DNA from: Microvirga lotononidis
Lineage (GTDB): Bacteria; Pseudomonadota; Alphaproteobacteria; Rhizobiales; Beijerinckiaceae
Length of the DNA: 64,000 nucleotides
NCBI RefSeq assembly: GCF_034627025.1
Contig: NZ_CP141048.1
Coordinates: forward strand, 3,050,001 to 3,114,000
Reading direction: 5' to 3'
Program-made: the position numbers and the translations under genes
The notes under the pieces: model-generated
The model's database searches: none
Seen by the model: only the letters and a program-made list of their open reading frames with translations
What the model was told of the DNA's origin: nothing
In this document: positions 23,473-32,901 of the stretch, piece after piece
Layout of the letters: each line of letters opens with the position of its first letter
How positions within the stretch are numbered: position 1 is the stretch's first letter

Positions 23473-23955
23473 TCAGAGATCCTTCATGATGTTCTCGGCG
23501 CCGGAATGCTGCGCCTTGGAGGGGGCGTCCTCCACGTTGATCGCCTTCACGACGCCGTCGTCGACGACCATGGAATAGCGCTGGGAGCGCGTGCCGAGAC
23601 CGAAGCCCGTCCCGTCCATGGACAGGCCGATGGCCTTGGCGAAGTCGGCATTGCCGTCCGACAGGAACTCGATGCCTTCGGCACCGGAGGCTTTGCTCCA
23701 GGCTTCGAGAACGAAGACGTCGTTGACCGAGGTCACCAGAATGGCGTCGACACCCTTGGCCCTGATCTCGTCCTTCTTCTGCACGTAGCCGGGCAGGTGG
23801 TTGCGGTGGCAGGTCGGCGTGAAGGCGCCGGGCACGGCGACGAGAACCACCTTGCGGCCCTTGAACAGGTCGTCCGTCGTCTTTGCCACGGGCCCGTCGG
23901 GCGTCATGATGCGGAAGGTGACTTGGGGAAGGCGTTCTCCAACCTGGATGGGCAT
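23473..23955 (-). CDS. Peroxiredoxin (Prx5/AhpC-TSA redoxin group)
   Basis: A 160-residue peroxiredoxin of the Prx5 type. PGAFTPTCHRNHLPGY contains the peroxidatic Cys49 with the conserved P-x3-T-x2-C signature, and the later Arg (GTRSQRYSMVV) completes the site. VFVLEAWSKASGA lacks a second Cys, suggesting a 1-Cys or glutaredoxin/thiol-dependent enzyme. It reduces hydrogen peroxide or alkyl peroxides in the cytoplasm. GGAG precedes ATG 23955. Downstream is the next minus-strand repeat region. Confidence 0.92.
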   Translation of the reverse strand: MPIQVGERLPQVTFRIMTPDGPVAKTTDDLFKGRKVVLVAVPGAFTPTCHRNHLPGYVQKKDEIRAKGVDAILVTSVNDVFVLEAWSKASGAEGIEFLSDGNADFAKAIGLSMDGTGFGLGTRSQRYSMVVDDGVVKAINVEDAPSKAQHSGAENIMKDL

Positions 23956-23992
23956 GGGCTGATCTCCGAACTGAACCGATAGGTCATCTTCC

Positions 23993-24820
23993 CTAGCGCG
24001 GCTGCCCGTTGCCGTCGAGGCTGACTTCCGTCTCGATGGCTTTGTCCCCGGCCACCAGGGTCAGGCGCAGGGGAGCCGGGCCAGAAGCGTCCTTGGGCTT
24101 TTCCTCCACCGTCACGGTGAAGCGGTTGGCGTCGTCGGGCGGGGAAGTCGAGAAATACCAGTTCTCCGGCCCTTCGGCGAAGAGGGTCGGTTTAGCTCCA
24201 TCCGGGGTACGGACTGTGACGGAGAGGGCGGGCTTGTCCTGGGGGGCAGGCTCGATGGCAAGGACGGACAGCTCCGACTGCGCTCCCAGGGCCTGCGGGC
24301 GCGGCACCTTGGTCAGGGCGGCCTCGATGGCGCTGCGGTCCGGGCCGTCCGCCGTCAGATCCACGCTCATGTCGGCTCGGGCCGGGATGCAGATGTCCTT
24401 GCACACTCCGTATTCGGCCGACATGACGAGCCTGACCGGTTTGGCTCTGTCCTTCGCCTTGACGAGAACCGGCAGCACGACCTTCTTGCCGTAGACATAG
24501 GCCACGCCCGCCGCGTCCTCGTGGCGGTACGGGGCGGGATAGCGGATCTCGACATCGGCGACGTTCTCGGAACCCGACCAGTCGAACCGGGGCGGCAGAC
24601 CGGAATCGCCCGGATTGCGCCAATAGGTCTTGAAGCCCGGATCAAGAGCGATCTCGATTCCGGCAAGCCAGGCATCGCCCTGCCGCCCGCCCGAAATCAG
24701 GCGGGCGCGGGAGTGAAAGCCCTGGGCCGAGGCCGATGGCTTGGCGGGTTGCGCAACGACCATCGTTACGGACAAAATCGAAAAAATCGCAATCGATGCG
24801 ACCCGGAGCACGAATGCCAT
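23993..24820 (-). CDS. Secreted protein with DsbD-type N-terminal (alpha) domain
   Basis: A 275-residue exported protein. Residues 1-23 are a signal peptide ending VVAQPA. The rest resembles the DsbD alpha/ScsB N-terminal domain: GFKTYWRNPGDSGLPPRFDW, YVYGKKVVLPVLVKAKD, and EYGVCKDICIPARADMS with the redox Cys pair spaced C-x3-C. Full DsbD has eight membrane helices and a thioredoxin domain; these are absent, so this stand-alone periplasmic domain must get electrons from another protein or act differently. Start ATG 24820 follows GGGAGG. It is divergent from yqgE. Confidence 0.85.
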   Translation of the reverse strand: MAFVLRVASIAIFSILSVTMVVAQPAKPSASAQGFHSRARLISGGRQGDAWLAGIEIALDPGFKTYWRNPGDSGLPPRFDWSGSENVADVEIRYPAPYRHEDAAGVAYVYGKKVVLPVLVKAKDRAKPVRLVMSAEYGVCKDICIPARADMSVDLTADGPDRSAIEAALTKVPRPQALGAQSELSVLAIEPAPQDKPALSVTVRTPDGAKPTLFAEGPENWYFSTSPPDDANRFTVTVEEKPKDASGPAPLRLTLVAGDKAIETEVSLDGNGQPR

Positions 24821-24922
24821 GGAACTGACACCTCCCTGACGCGCTTCCCTTATGCGTTTATCATCGGGCTTGCCATCCACGATCCTGTGATCCGGCCAAG
24901 TCCGGCAAGGCAGATTTAGGAT

Positions 24923-25534
24923 ATGGGCTCGCAGATTCCTTTGTACGATATCGAATCCCCCTACCTGGACGGTCAGATCCTCGTGGCCATGCCAGGCATG
25001 ATGGATGAGCGCTTCGCGCGGTCCGTGATCTATATCTGCGCCCATTCGGCCGAGGGGGCGATGGGGATCGTCCTCAATCGGCCCGCCGCCCATTTGAACA
25101 TGCCGGATCTGCTGGTCCAGCTCGAAATCCTTCCCGAGCCCGAGCGGATCCGCCTGCCGCAGAAAGTCGGCAGCATGCAGGTGCTGATAGGCGGACCCGT
25201 GGAGACGAGCAGGGGCTTCGTCCTCCACTCACCGGATTTTCATCTCGCTCAATCGACCCTGCCCATCGACGACAGCATCTGCCTGACCGCGACCATCGAC
25301 ATTCTGCGCGCCATCGCTCGCGGCGACGGACCGGAAAATGCGGTTCTGGCGCTCGGCTATGCCGGCTGGGGCGCGGGACAGCTCGAACTGGAACTCCAGG
25401 CCAATGGCTGGCTCAACTGCCCGGCCGATGCGGAGCTGATCTTCAACACCGCCGCCGATCTTCGCTACGAAATGGCCCTGCGCCGGATCGGGATCGAACC
25501 GGCCATGCTGTCGATGGAAACCGGTCACGCCTGA
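24923..25534 (+). CDS. YqgE/AlgH family protein (UPF0301)
   Basis: A 203-residue protein. [53 protein letters not shown] and [20 protein letters not shown] are the conserved stretches of YqgE. The family is widespread and its molecular role is unknown; in Pseudomonas the AlgH name reflects a regulatory phenotype. Full length. ATG 24923 is 102 bases from the divergent DsbD-like gene. It converges with the GGDEF-EAL gene with no gap between stops. Confidence 0.92.
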   Translation: MGSQIPLYDIESPYLDGQILVAMPGMMDERFARSVIYICAHSAEGAMGIVLNRPAAHLNMPDLLVQLEILPEPERIRLPQKVGSMQVLIGGPVETSRGFVLHSPDFHLAQSTLPIDDSICLTATIDILRAIARGDGPENAVLALGYAGWGAGQLELELQANGWLNCPADAELIFNTAADLRYEMALRRIGIEPAMLSMETGHA

Positions 25535-28414
25535 TCAGGCGGCGGCAGGCGCGGCCCCCACGAGCTGGCGGGCCTGCAGCGTCGACATCGGTTCTCCGAA
25601 GACGGGACCCTGCGCGTATTCGCAGCCGAGCTGGTAGAGCTCGATGGCCTCCGACTCGCTCTCCGCCCCTTCCGCGACGATCTCCATGCCGAGCTCGTGC
25701 GCCATCTTGACGATGGAGCGCAGGATGACCGGCTTGCCGGACGCCATCAGGCGCACGAAGGATTCGTCCACCTTGATCGTGTCGAACGGGAACCGCTGCA
25801 GATAGGAGAGGGCGGAATAGCCCGTCCCGAAATCGTCGAGCGAGAGGCCGGCGCCGAGATCGCGCAGGCGCGCGAGCATCTGGGCCGAGTATTCCGGGTT
25901 CTCCATCACGAGGCTTTCGGTCATCTCGATCTTGAGCGTCCCGGGAATGACGCCCGCGCGGGTGATGACCGACTTCACGTCCTGCAGGAGGTCGTGGCGC
26001 AGCAGGTGATGGCTCGACATGTTGACGCTGGCGAAGATCGGCGGCTCGACTTCGAGGGCGTTCTGCCAGGCGGCGAGTTCATAGCCCGTCTGCTCCAACA
26101 GGAAGACGCTGAGCTTAATGATGAGGCCGGTTTCCTCGGCGATCGACATGAAATCCTCGGGACCGATGCGGCCGAGGCGCGGGTGATCCCAGCGCAGCAT
26201 GGATTCGAAGCCGGCGATGGTCCGGTCTTCCAGGCGCACGATGGGCTTGAACAGAACCTTCATCTCGTTGCGCTCGAGCGCGTGGCGAAGGTCGGTCTCC
26301 ATGGTGAAATGATCGCTGCGGTCCGAGCGCATGGTCGGCCGGAAAACCTCGATCCGGTCGCCTCCATGGCGCCGGGCATGGGCCATGGCGATCTCGGCGT
26401 TGCGCAGCACTTCCTCGCGCCGCGCGGCGATCTGCGGATCGTGCAGGGCGATGCCGATGGAGGCGGTCAGGAAGATCTCGCGGTCGGCATAGGTGAACGG
26501 GGTCGTCACGACCCGGCGGACCATGTCGGCGAAGGAGATGATGCGGTCCGGCTCGCGCTCGGAGAGCAGGATGATGGCGAATTCGTCGCCCGAGATGCGC
26601 GCCAACGTATCCTGCGGCTTGAGCAGGCGGCTCAGGCGGCGGGACAGGGTGAGCAGAACAGAATCCCCGGCCGCGTAGCCTGCCGTGGCATTCGCGTCCT
26701 TCAGCTTGTCGATGTCGATGACGAGCACGGTGGGACGCAAGGAATCGTCCTGGCTCGCAAAGGTGAGGGCGGCTTCGAGGCGGTCGTAGAAGAGCTGCCG
26801 GTTCGGCAGGCTCGTCAGGTTGTCGTGCACGGCATCGTACAGCAGCCGCTCCTCGGCGGTCTTGCTGTCCATGACGTCCGAGAGCGTGCCGACGATGCGC
26901 AGCACCTCGCCGTCCGAGCCGATGACCGGCCGGGCCTTGAGGCGGAACCAATGGTGGGCGCCGGAGGACGAGCGCAGGCGGAAATCCTGGGTCAGGCGGC
27001 CGCGGCGCTGCTCGATCACCGCGTCGAGGGCGAGGCGGTAGCGGTCCTTGTCGAAGGGGTGGATCAGGTCGAGCCAGGCGGAAGCCGGGCCTTCGAGCGA
27101 GCCGCGCTTGAGCCCGAGCTGGTGCTCGACCTCCGGGCTGACGAAGATATTGTCGGACACCACGTCCCAGTCGAACACGATGTCGCCGGCACCGGTCAGA
27201 GCCAGGGCCCGGCGCTCCGTGTCGTTCACGAACCCCCGCGTGAAGGCGCCGCCGGCGAAGGCGTGCTGCATGACCGTGAAGCCGATGAGCATGACCACCA
27301 GAACGAGGCCGCCGACGAGGGCAGGGGGCACGAGATCGGACGAGAGCTGCCCCACCACCGTGAAGCTCGCAGCCGCCACCCAGGCCACCAGAAGAAGCCA
27401 GGTGGGAACGAGCATCACCGCACGGTCGTAGCCGTGCGTCGCCAGATGGATCACGAGCACGAAGCCGATGCCGGCTACGGCCGCGATGGACATGCGCGCC
27501 ACGCCCGAGGCCACCGGCGGGTCCACGATGGCGAGCGCCACCATGGCACCGAGGAACAGTAACCAGAAGGCGGTCACATGGCTGTAGCGGACGTGCCAGC
27601 GGTTGAGATTGAGATAGGCGAAGAGGAAGACGAGGAGCGTCGCGGAGAGCACCGCCTCGGCGCCGGCGCGATAGATCTGCTCCGTCGCCTCGCTGATCGG
27701 GAAGACGCGCTGGAAGAAACCGAAATCGATGCAGGCATAGGCCAGGACCGCCCAGGCGAGCGCTGCGGCCGCCGGGAAGATCAGGGCTCCCTTGACCACG
27801 AAGACGATGGTGAGGAACAGGGCCAGGAGGCCCGCGATGCCGATGATGATGCCCTTGTAGAGGGTCAGTCCGTTGACCCGGTCCTTGTAGGCATTCGCAT
27901 CCCACAGATGGAGCTGGGGCAGGTTGTTGGAGCGCAGCTCCGCCACGAAGGTGACGGTCGTGCCCGGATCGAGGGTGATGAGGAAGATGTCCGCATCCTC
28001 GCTGTCGTCGCGGTCGGGCCGGATGCCCTGGCTGGCGGTGATGGCCGCGATGCGGGTCGCTCCCAAATCGGGCCAGAGAACGCCGGAACCGGTGAGACGG
28101 AAATGCGGAGCGACCAGCAGGCGGTCCACCTGCTCGTCGGTGTCGTTGGTGAGCGCGAAGACGATCCAGTCGGGCCGGGTGCCGGCCTCGCGCGCCTTCA
28201 CGGCAATGCGGCGGACGATGCCGTCGCGTCCCGGCGCGGTCGAGATCCTGATTTCGTCGCCGTCCGAGTTGTAGCGCTCGATGGCCGGGGTGAGGTCGAT
28301 GGCCTTCATCTTGGGGTCGACGCGGACGGATTCGACCGCCCAGCCGGTGGACGGCAAAGCCAGCCCCAGGAAAATCGCCAAGAGAAGGGTTATGGCGAAA
28401 GATACGATCCGCAA
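25535..28414 (-). CDS. Membrane GGDEF-EAL protein with PAS domain
   Basis: A 959-residue cyclic-di-GMP protein. Residues 1-27 are a signal peptide. An extracytoplasmic beta domain (about 30-180) is followed by around seven spans (185-395) in a 7TMR-DISM-like layout. PAS spans 400-520, GGDEF 525-690 and EAL 705-945. The GGDEF loop reads SGDEF (about residue 609), a tolerated variant. The EAL triad reads ESM at Glu737 in GFESMLRWDHP, while other catalytic positions (NMSSHHL, MTESLVM, LDDFGTGYSAL, IKVDESFV, VAEGAES) look kept. So phosphodiesterase activity is plausible. The periplasmic domain probably senses a signal. It is convergent with yqgE. Confidence 0.93.
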   Translation of the reverse strand: MRIVSFAITLLLAIFLGLALPSTGWAVESVRVDPKMKAIDLTPAIERYNSDGDEIRISTAPGRDGIVRRIAVKAREAGTRPDWIVFALTNDTDEQVDRLLVAPHFRLTGSGVLWPDLGATRIAAITASQGIRPDRDDSEDADIFLITLDPGTTVTFVAELRSNNLPQLHLWDANAYKDRVNGLTLYKGIIIGIAGLLALFLTIVFVVKGALIFPAAAALAWAVLAYACIDFGFFQRVFPISEATEQIYRAGAEAVLSATLLVFLFAYLNLNRWHVRYSHVTAFWLLFLGAMVALAIVDPPVASGVARMSIAAVAGIGFVLVIHLATHGYDRAVMLVPTWLLLVAWVAAASFTVVGQLSSDLVPPALVGGLVLVVMLIGFTVMQHAFAGGAFTRGFVNDTERRALALTGAGDIVFDWDVVSDNIFVSPEVEHQLGLKRGSLEGPASAWLDLIHPFDKDRYRLALDAVIEQRRGRLTQDFRLRSSSGAHHWFRLKARPVIGSDGEVLRIVGTLSDVMDSKTAEERLLYDAVHDNLTSLPNRQLFYDRLEAALTFASQDDSLRPTVLVIDIDKLKDANATAGYAAGDSVLLTLSRRLSRLLKPQDTLARISGDEFAIILLSEREPDRIISFADMVRRVVTTPFTYADREIFLTASIGIALHDPQIAARREEVLRNAEIAMAHARRHGGDRIEVFRPTMRSDRSDHFTMETDLRHALERNEMKVLFKPIVRLEDRTIAGFESMLRWDHPRLGRIGPEDFMSIAEETGLIIKLSVFLLEQTGYELAAWQNALEVEPPIFASVNMSSHHLLRHDLLQDVKSVITRAGVIPGTLKIEMTESLVMENPEYSAQMLARLRDLGAGLSLDDFGTGYSALSYLQRFPFDTIKVDESFVRLMASGKPVILRSIVKMAHELGMEIVAEGAESESEAIELYQLGCEYAQGPVFGEPMSTLQARQLVGAAPAAA

Positions 28415-28614
28415 TGCTTCGGTCTTTCGTCCGGTACTAAAACAATGGAACAGGATTGGTACCGGTCAGGAGGCTTGAGGGCAAGGTGGGGCCGGAGACG
28501 CTCCCCACTTGTCCGCAGGACTCATTGGTTATTGTTACCAGTGGCGATGAGGTCACTTTGCGGCGGGATTGAGGAGAAACAGACGTGACCTTGGGGAAGG
28601 AGAGGCAGAAAAAA

Positions 28615-29898
28615 TCAGCCCCTCAGACCCGAGGCAATATCGTCCAGGGAGGGTAATCCCTTGATCGGCCCGATGGCCGCAAGCGTCGGAGCGCCTTGCA
28701 GAAGCTGCCGCCCCGCCTCGCGGACGTGCTCCACGTCCAGGGCATCGACCTTCCTGACGATCTCCTCGCTCGCCACGACCCGGCCCCAGGACAGGAGCTG
28801 GCGCGCGACCCGCTCGATCCGGCCGCCGGGCGTCTCCAGGGCGGTGAGGAGGGCGACCTTCATCTGGGCCTTGGCACGCACCAGCTCGATCTCGCTGATG
28901 TCGCGGGTCGCCTGGGTCATGCAGGCGAGCGTCACGTCCATCAGCTCCCGCACATCCGAGCCGGATGTTCCGGCACCGATGCCGAACAGGCCGCAATCGG
29001 AGAAGGGCCAGTGGAAGGAATCGATGGAATAGGCGAGGCCGCGGGTTTCGCGGACCTCGTGCCAGAGCCGTGAGGTCAACCCGCCGCCGAGCATGTGGGC
29101 GAAGAGATGGACGGCGTAATAGCCCGGGTCCTTGAACGAGAGGCCCGGCAAACCGAGCACCAGATTGGCCTGTTCGAGCTTGCGCGAAATCCGCCTCTCG
29201 CCGCCTGTGTAGCGCCCCGGTTCCGGTGCCTGTGCGGCGACGCTCGGCATCCCGCCGAAGAGCCGTTCCGCCATGTCGACGATCCGGGCATGGTCCACGT
29301 CGCCTGCGGCGGCGAGCACCATCTTGCCCGGCGTGTATTCCCGCGCCAGGAAAGCGCGGATCGTCGCCTCGTCGAAGCTCTTGATCGTTTCCGGGGTTCC
29401 GAGGATCGGTCGTCCGACCGCCTGGCGCGAGAACGCCGTTTCCATGAAGGCGTCGTAGATCAGGTCGTCGGGCGTGTCCTCGACGGCGGCGTATTCCTGC
29501 AGGATCACGCCCTTCTCGCGGGCGAGCTCGTTCGCATCGAACGCCGAATGGATCAGGATGTCGCCCAGCACGTCGAGAGCCACATCCACGTTCTCGCCGA
29601 GCACGCGGGCCGTGTAGCTCGTATATTCGACGCTGGTGGCGGCGTTGATGTCGCCGCCCACATTCTCGATGTCCTCGGCGATCTGGCGCGCCGAGCGGCG
29701 GGCCGTGCCCTTGAAGGCCATGTGCTCGATGAGATGCGACAGGCCGTGCTCGTGCGCCCGCTCGTGCCGGGAGCCGGTGCCCACCCAGACGCCGAGCGTC
29801 GCCGTGGCGATCGCCGGCATCCGTTCCGTGGCGACCATCAGGCCGTTGGACAGGGTCGTGATCTCGATCCGCTTCTCGTGGACGAAGTGCTGGTTCAT
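28615..29898 (-). CDS. M16 family zinc peptidase (processing-peptidase-like)
   Basis: A 427-residue single-gene M16B peptidase, close in length to rickettsial and mitochondrial processing peptidase beta. The inverted zinc motif is HLIEHMAFKGT (His55, Glu58, His59), and a distal Glu ligand is expected in the EYAAVEDTPDDLIYDAFM stretch. VARQLLSWGRVV and LFGIGAGTSG are family segments. It degrades or processes peptides. The start ATGA overlaps the stop of thrC, so the two are translationally coupled; this thrC-M16 pair is conserved in rhizobia. Confidence 0.93.
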   Translation of the reverse strand: MNQHFVHEKRIEITTLSNGLMVATERMPAIATATLGVWVGTGSRHERAHEHGLSHLIEHMAFKGTARRSARQIAEDIENVGGDINAATSVEYTSYTARVLGENVDVALDVLGDILIHSAFDANELAREKGVILQEYAAVEDTPDDLIYDAFMETAFSRQAVGRPILGTPETIKSFDEATIRAFLAREYTPGKMVLAAAGDVDHARIVDMAERLFGGMPSVAAQAPEPGRYTGGERRISRKLEQANLVLGLPGLSFKDPGYYAVHLFAHMLGGGLTSRLWHEVRETRGLAYSIDSFHWPFSDCGLFGIGAGTSGSDVRELMDVTLACMTQATRDISEIELVRAKAQMKVALLTALETPGGRIERVARQLLSWGRVVASEEIVRKVDALDVEHVREAGRQLLQGAPTLAAIGPIKGLPSLDDIASGLRG

Positions 29899-31310
29899 GC
29901 GGCCGCGCCTTTGACCGCCCGCGCGCGCTCGCGGATGAAGCGCTCGACCGCAGCCTGGTCGTTGGGGAGAACCGTGAAGCTCTCCTTCCGCTCCATCAGA
30001 TCAGCCATGTGCGGCGGAAGTGCGGGGCGCAGGCCCGTCGCGCGTTCGACCGCATCGGGGAACTTGGCCGGATGGGCGGTGGACAGGGCGACCACGGGCG
30101 TTTCGGGCCGCTGCTTGAGCAGGGCCCGCCCGGCGCGGGTGCCGACGGCGCTGTGCGGGTCGAGCACGTAGCCGGTCGTGCGGTAGGTCTCGGCCATCTC
30201 GGCGAGCACGTTGTCCTCGTTCACGGCCTCGGCCGAGAACTCCTGGCGGATGCGGGCGAGGGGGCCCGCCTCGATCGTGAAGGCGCGGGACTGACCGAGA
30301 TTGGCCATGAGGCGGCGGATCGCCTCGCCGTCGCGGCCGTAAGCTTCGAACAGCAGGCGTTCGAAATTGGACGAGATCTGGATGTCCATGGACGGGGAGG
30401 TCGTGGGCTGCACGCCCTTGATCTCATACGAACCGGAGCCGAGCGTGCGGGCCAGGATGTCGTTGGCATTGGTGCCGATCATCAGCCGCTCGATCGGAAG
30501 CCCCATGCGCTTGGCGACGTAAGCCGCGAGGATGTCGCCGAAATTGCCGGTCGGCACGGAGAACGAGATGGGGCGATTGGGCGCGCCCAGGGCCACGGCG
30601 GCGGTGAAGTAATAGACCGCCTGGGCTGCGACGCGGGCCCAGTTGATGGAGTTCACGCCCGACAGCTGCAGCTCGTCCCGGAAGCGGGCATGGTTGAACA
30701 TGCCCTTCACCATGGACTGGCAATCGTCGAAGGTGCCCTCGACGGCGAGCGCATGGACGTTGGGCGAGGCCACGGTGGTCATCTGCCGCCGCTGCACGTC
30801 CGAGACGCGGCCATGCGGGTAGAGGATGAAGATATCGACCTGATCCAGGCCCTTGAACGCCTCGACGGCGGCGCTGCCCGTATCGCCCGAGGTCGCGCCC
30901 ACGATGGTCGCGCGGGCGCCGCGGGCTTTGAGTACGTGATCCATGAGACGGCCGAGCAGCTGCATCGCCACGTCCTTGAAGGCGAGCGTGGGGCCGTGGA
31001 AGAGCTCGAGCACGAAGAGATTGTCGCCGATCTGCGTCAGCGGGCAGACGGCCGCGTGGCGGAAGGAAGCGTAGGACGCGTCGATCATCCGGCCGAGCGC
31101 GGCATCCGGGATATCGCCGTCGACCAGCGGACCGAGCACCGCCTTCGCGACCTCCGCATAGGGCTTACCGGCAAAGCTCCGGATCGTGTCCTGGGACAGG
31201 CTTGGCCAGCTTTCCGGCAGGTAGAGGCCGCCGTCCCGGGCAAGGCCGGTCAGCAGGGCATCGGCGAAACCGAGCGCGGGGGCTTCCCCCCGGGTCGAGA
31301 CATGGAGCAC
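29895..31310 (-). CDS. thrC: Threonine synthase
   Basis: A 471-residue PLP enzyme converting O-phosphohomoserine to threonine, the last step after ThrB. GFADALLTGLARDGGLYLPE is the family N-terminus. HGPTLAFKDVAMQL holds the PLP lysine, and GATSGDTGSAAVEAF plus FSVPTGNFGDILAAY bind the phosphate. I place the start at GTG 31310 because AGGAG lies seven bases before it; the frame also allows 31340. It heads the operon with the M16 peptidase. Confidence 0.94.
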   Translation of the reverse strand: MLHVSTRGEAPALGFADALLTGLARDGGLYLPESWPSLSQDTIRSFAGKPYAEVAKAVLGPLVDGDIPDAALGRMIDASYASFRHAAVCPLTQIGDNLFVLELFHGPTLAFKDVAMQLLGRLMDHVLKARGARATIVGATSGDTGSAAVEAFKGLDQVDIFILYPHGRVSDVQRRQMTTVASPNVHALAVEGTFDDCQSMVKGMFNHARFRDELQLSGVNSINWARVAAQAVYYFTAAVALGAPNRPISFSVPTGNFGDILAAYVAKRMGLPIERLMIGTNANDILARTLGSGSYEIKGVQPTTSPSMDIQISSNFERLLFEAYGRDGEAIRRLMANLGQSRAFTIEAGPLARIRQEFSAEAVNEDNVLAEMAETYRTTGYVLDPHSAVGTRAGRALLKQRPETPVVALSTAHPAKFPDAVERATGLRPALPPHMADLMERKESFTVLPNDQAAVERFIRERARAVKGAAA

Positions 31311-31385
31311 GGTGGATCTCCTGGAAATTCGGCCGGACATTAGGAGGCATGACCGGACACGGCAAGCCGCATCCGGTCGCAGATT

Positions 31386-31913
31386 TCATGGTTTTATCCG
31401 GGCCATCGCATAGGCATCAACGAAGGCGCCACTTCGGAAGGCAAATTCCTTGTGCGTGCCTTCGATCTCGAAACCGTGACGCTTGTAGAGCGCGATGGCC
31501 GGTGTGTTGTCCACATAGACTGTGAGCTCGATCCGGCGCAGGTTCATCCAGTCGTCGGCGACCATGATGAGTTCGCGCAGCAATCGGGTGCCGATGCCCT
31601 GACCATGAAAATCGTCGTGTAGGCCCATGCCGAGATAGGCTACGTGTGAGCGTCGGCCTTGATGGCGTTCGAAACCTCCGCTGCCGATGATCCGGCCGCT
31701 CTTCTCGACGACTAAGCTGACATTCCCCGGCCCCATATTTTCAATCCATTTTCGGGTCGCTTCGGGGGTCTGATGAGGCAAGCGCAATGTGCCCCAGCGA
31801 TAGCCGGGCATGTTCCCCAACGCAGCGATTCCCTCATAATCGTTTGGGCGCGTCGCTCGAATGACGACGTCATCTGCGGGACTAGGTGGATGAAGGGATG
31901 GTTCTGCGTTCAT
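31386..31913 (-). CDS. GNAT family N-acetyltransferase
   Basis: A 175-residue acetyltransferase. VVIRATRPNDYEGIAALGNM is the first strand and helix, and MGLHDDFHGQGIGTRLLREL carries the acetyl-CoA loop (Q-G-I-G-T). RRIELTVYVDNTPAIALYKR and HGFEIEGTHKEFAFRSG complete the fold. The pattern fits PhnO/YhhY-like amino-group acetyltransferases, but the substrate is unknown. The ATG follows GGAGGAG by six bases. It is separate from the thrC operon, with about 75 bases between them. Confidence 0.92.
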   Translation of the reverse strand: MNAEPSLHPPSPADDVVIRATRPNDYEGIAALGNMPGYRWGTLRLPHQTPEATRKWIENMGPGNVSLVVEKSGRIIGSGGFERHQGRRSHVAYLGMGLHDDFHGQGIGTRLLRELIMVADDWMNLRRIELTVYVDNTPAIALYKRHGFEIEGTHKEFAFRSGAFVDAYAMARIKP

Positions 31914-32136
31914 GTCGCTCTCCTCCGGGTGAAGCGGAGGCGAACCGAACCTTTGGAGAAGCCCTGCTCGTCTCCGCAGGGCTTGTCTGGAATGCTCGAC
32001 GCTCTTAACCGCGCAAAGCCTCTCCCGTGCGCCCTGCAAGGCACATCGTGAGATGGGTTACGGTCGTCATGAGCGTGAACATGAGAGCAGGATAACCTCG
32101 GTTCGGCAAAATGCCAAACTTTTCCTGCCGATATTC

Positions 32137-32901
32137 CTATTCCTGCTCGGCCGATGCCGGCTCCTTCACCCGCCGCCACGCGAAGGCGACGAACACGCCG
32201 ATCAACGTGAGGGCGATGCCGAACCAGGTGACCGCGTATTGCAGGTGATTGTTCGGCAGGGTGAGCGGGGTCTGGCCGCCCCTGGGCCAGCCGCCCGGAT
32301 TGAACGTGGCGTCCGCGTCGATCAGGAAGGGCGCGACGCGCTCGAGCTTGTGGGCGGCGGCGATGGCCTGTGGGTCGCGGGCGAACCACTGATTCTTGGC
32401 TGGATCGTCGTTCGGCGTGAAGAGGTTGCGGACCTCGGGCGCCCGCACGAGGCCGGTAACCGTCACCTCGCCCTGCGGCTGGCTCTCGGGCCGCTTGGCG
32501 GGATCGCGCAGCTCCATGGGCACGAAGCCCCGGTTGATCATCACGATGGCGCCGCTCGCGAGCTTCAGGGGCGTGATCAGGTAATAGCCCTGGATCGGCG
32601 CGCCCTGCCGCTCGCCGGGGAGGAGGCCGTAGACGGGAGCTTCGAAGGCGTTGAGGAAGGTGCCGGTCACCCGCACCTTGCGGAATTCGTCCTGATCGGC
32701 TCGCCATGAGGCCCAATCGGCTTCCGGGACGATGGCCCCGGGCTCGCCGTAGGCCCGCGCCTCGATCTGCGCGATGAGGTCTTCCTTCCAGGCCTTGCGC
32801 TGGAGTTGCCAAGTGCCGAGCCCGATCAGGATCGCGAGTGTGACGAGTGCCGCGAGGCCTGGAACGATCAGCGAGCGGATTTTGCGGGAGGGTACGGACA
32901 C
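32137..32901 (-). CDS. SURF1 family cytochrome oxidase assembly protein
   Basis: A 254-residue SURF1 (Shy1) homologue that helps insert heme a into oxidase subunit I. Membrane spans flank the domain (LIVPGLAALVTLAILIGLGT near the N-terminus and WFGIALTLIGVFVAFAWRRV near the C-terminus). WQLQRKAWKEDLI, YLITPLKLASGAIVMINRGF and GGWPRGGQTPLTLPNNHLQY are SURF1 hallmarks. It starts at GTG 32901, sharing a base with the TAG stop of the DUF983 gene. It is the downstream end of the cox cluster on this strand. Confidence 0.93.
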   Translation of the reverse strand: MSVPSRKIRSLIVPGLAALVTLAILIGLGTWQLQRKAWKEDLIAQIEARAYGEPGAIVPEADWASWRADQDEFRKVRVTGTFLNAFEAPVYGLLPGERQGAPIQGYYLITPLKLASGAIVMINRGFVPMELRDPAKRPESQPQGEVTVTGLVRAPEVRNLFTPNDDPAKNQWFARDPQAIAAAHKLERVAPFLIDADATFNPGGWPRGGQTPLTLPNNHLQYAVTWFGIALTLIGVFVAFAWRRVKEPASAEQE

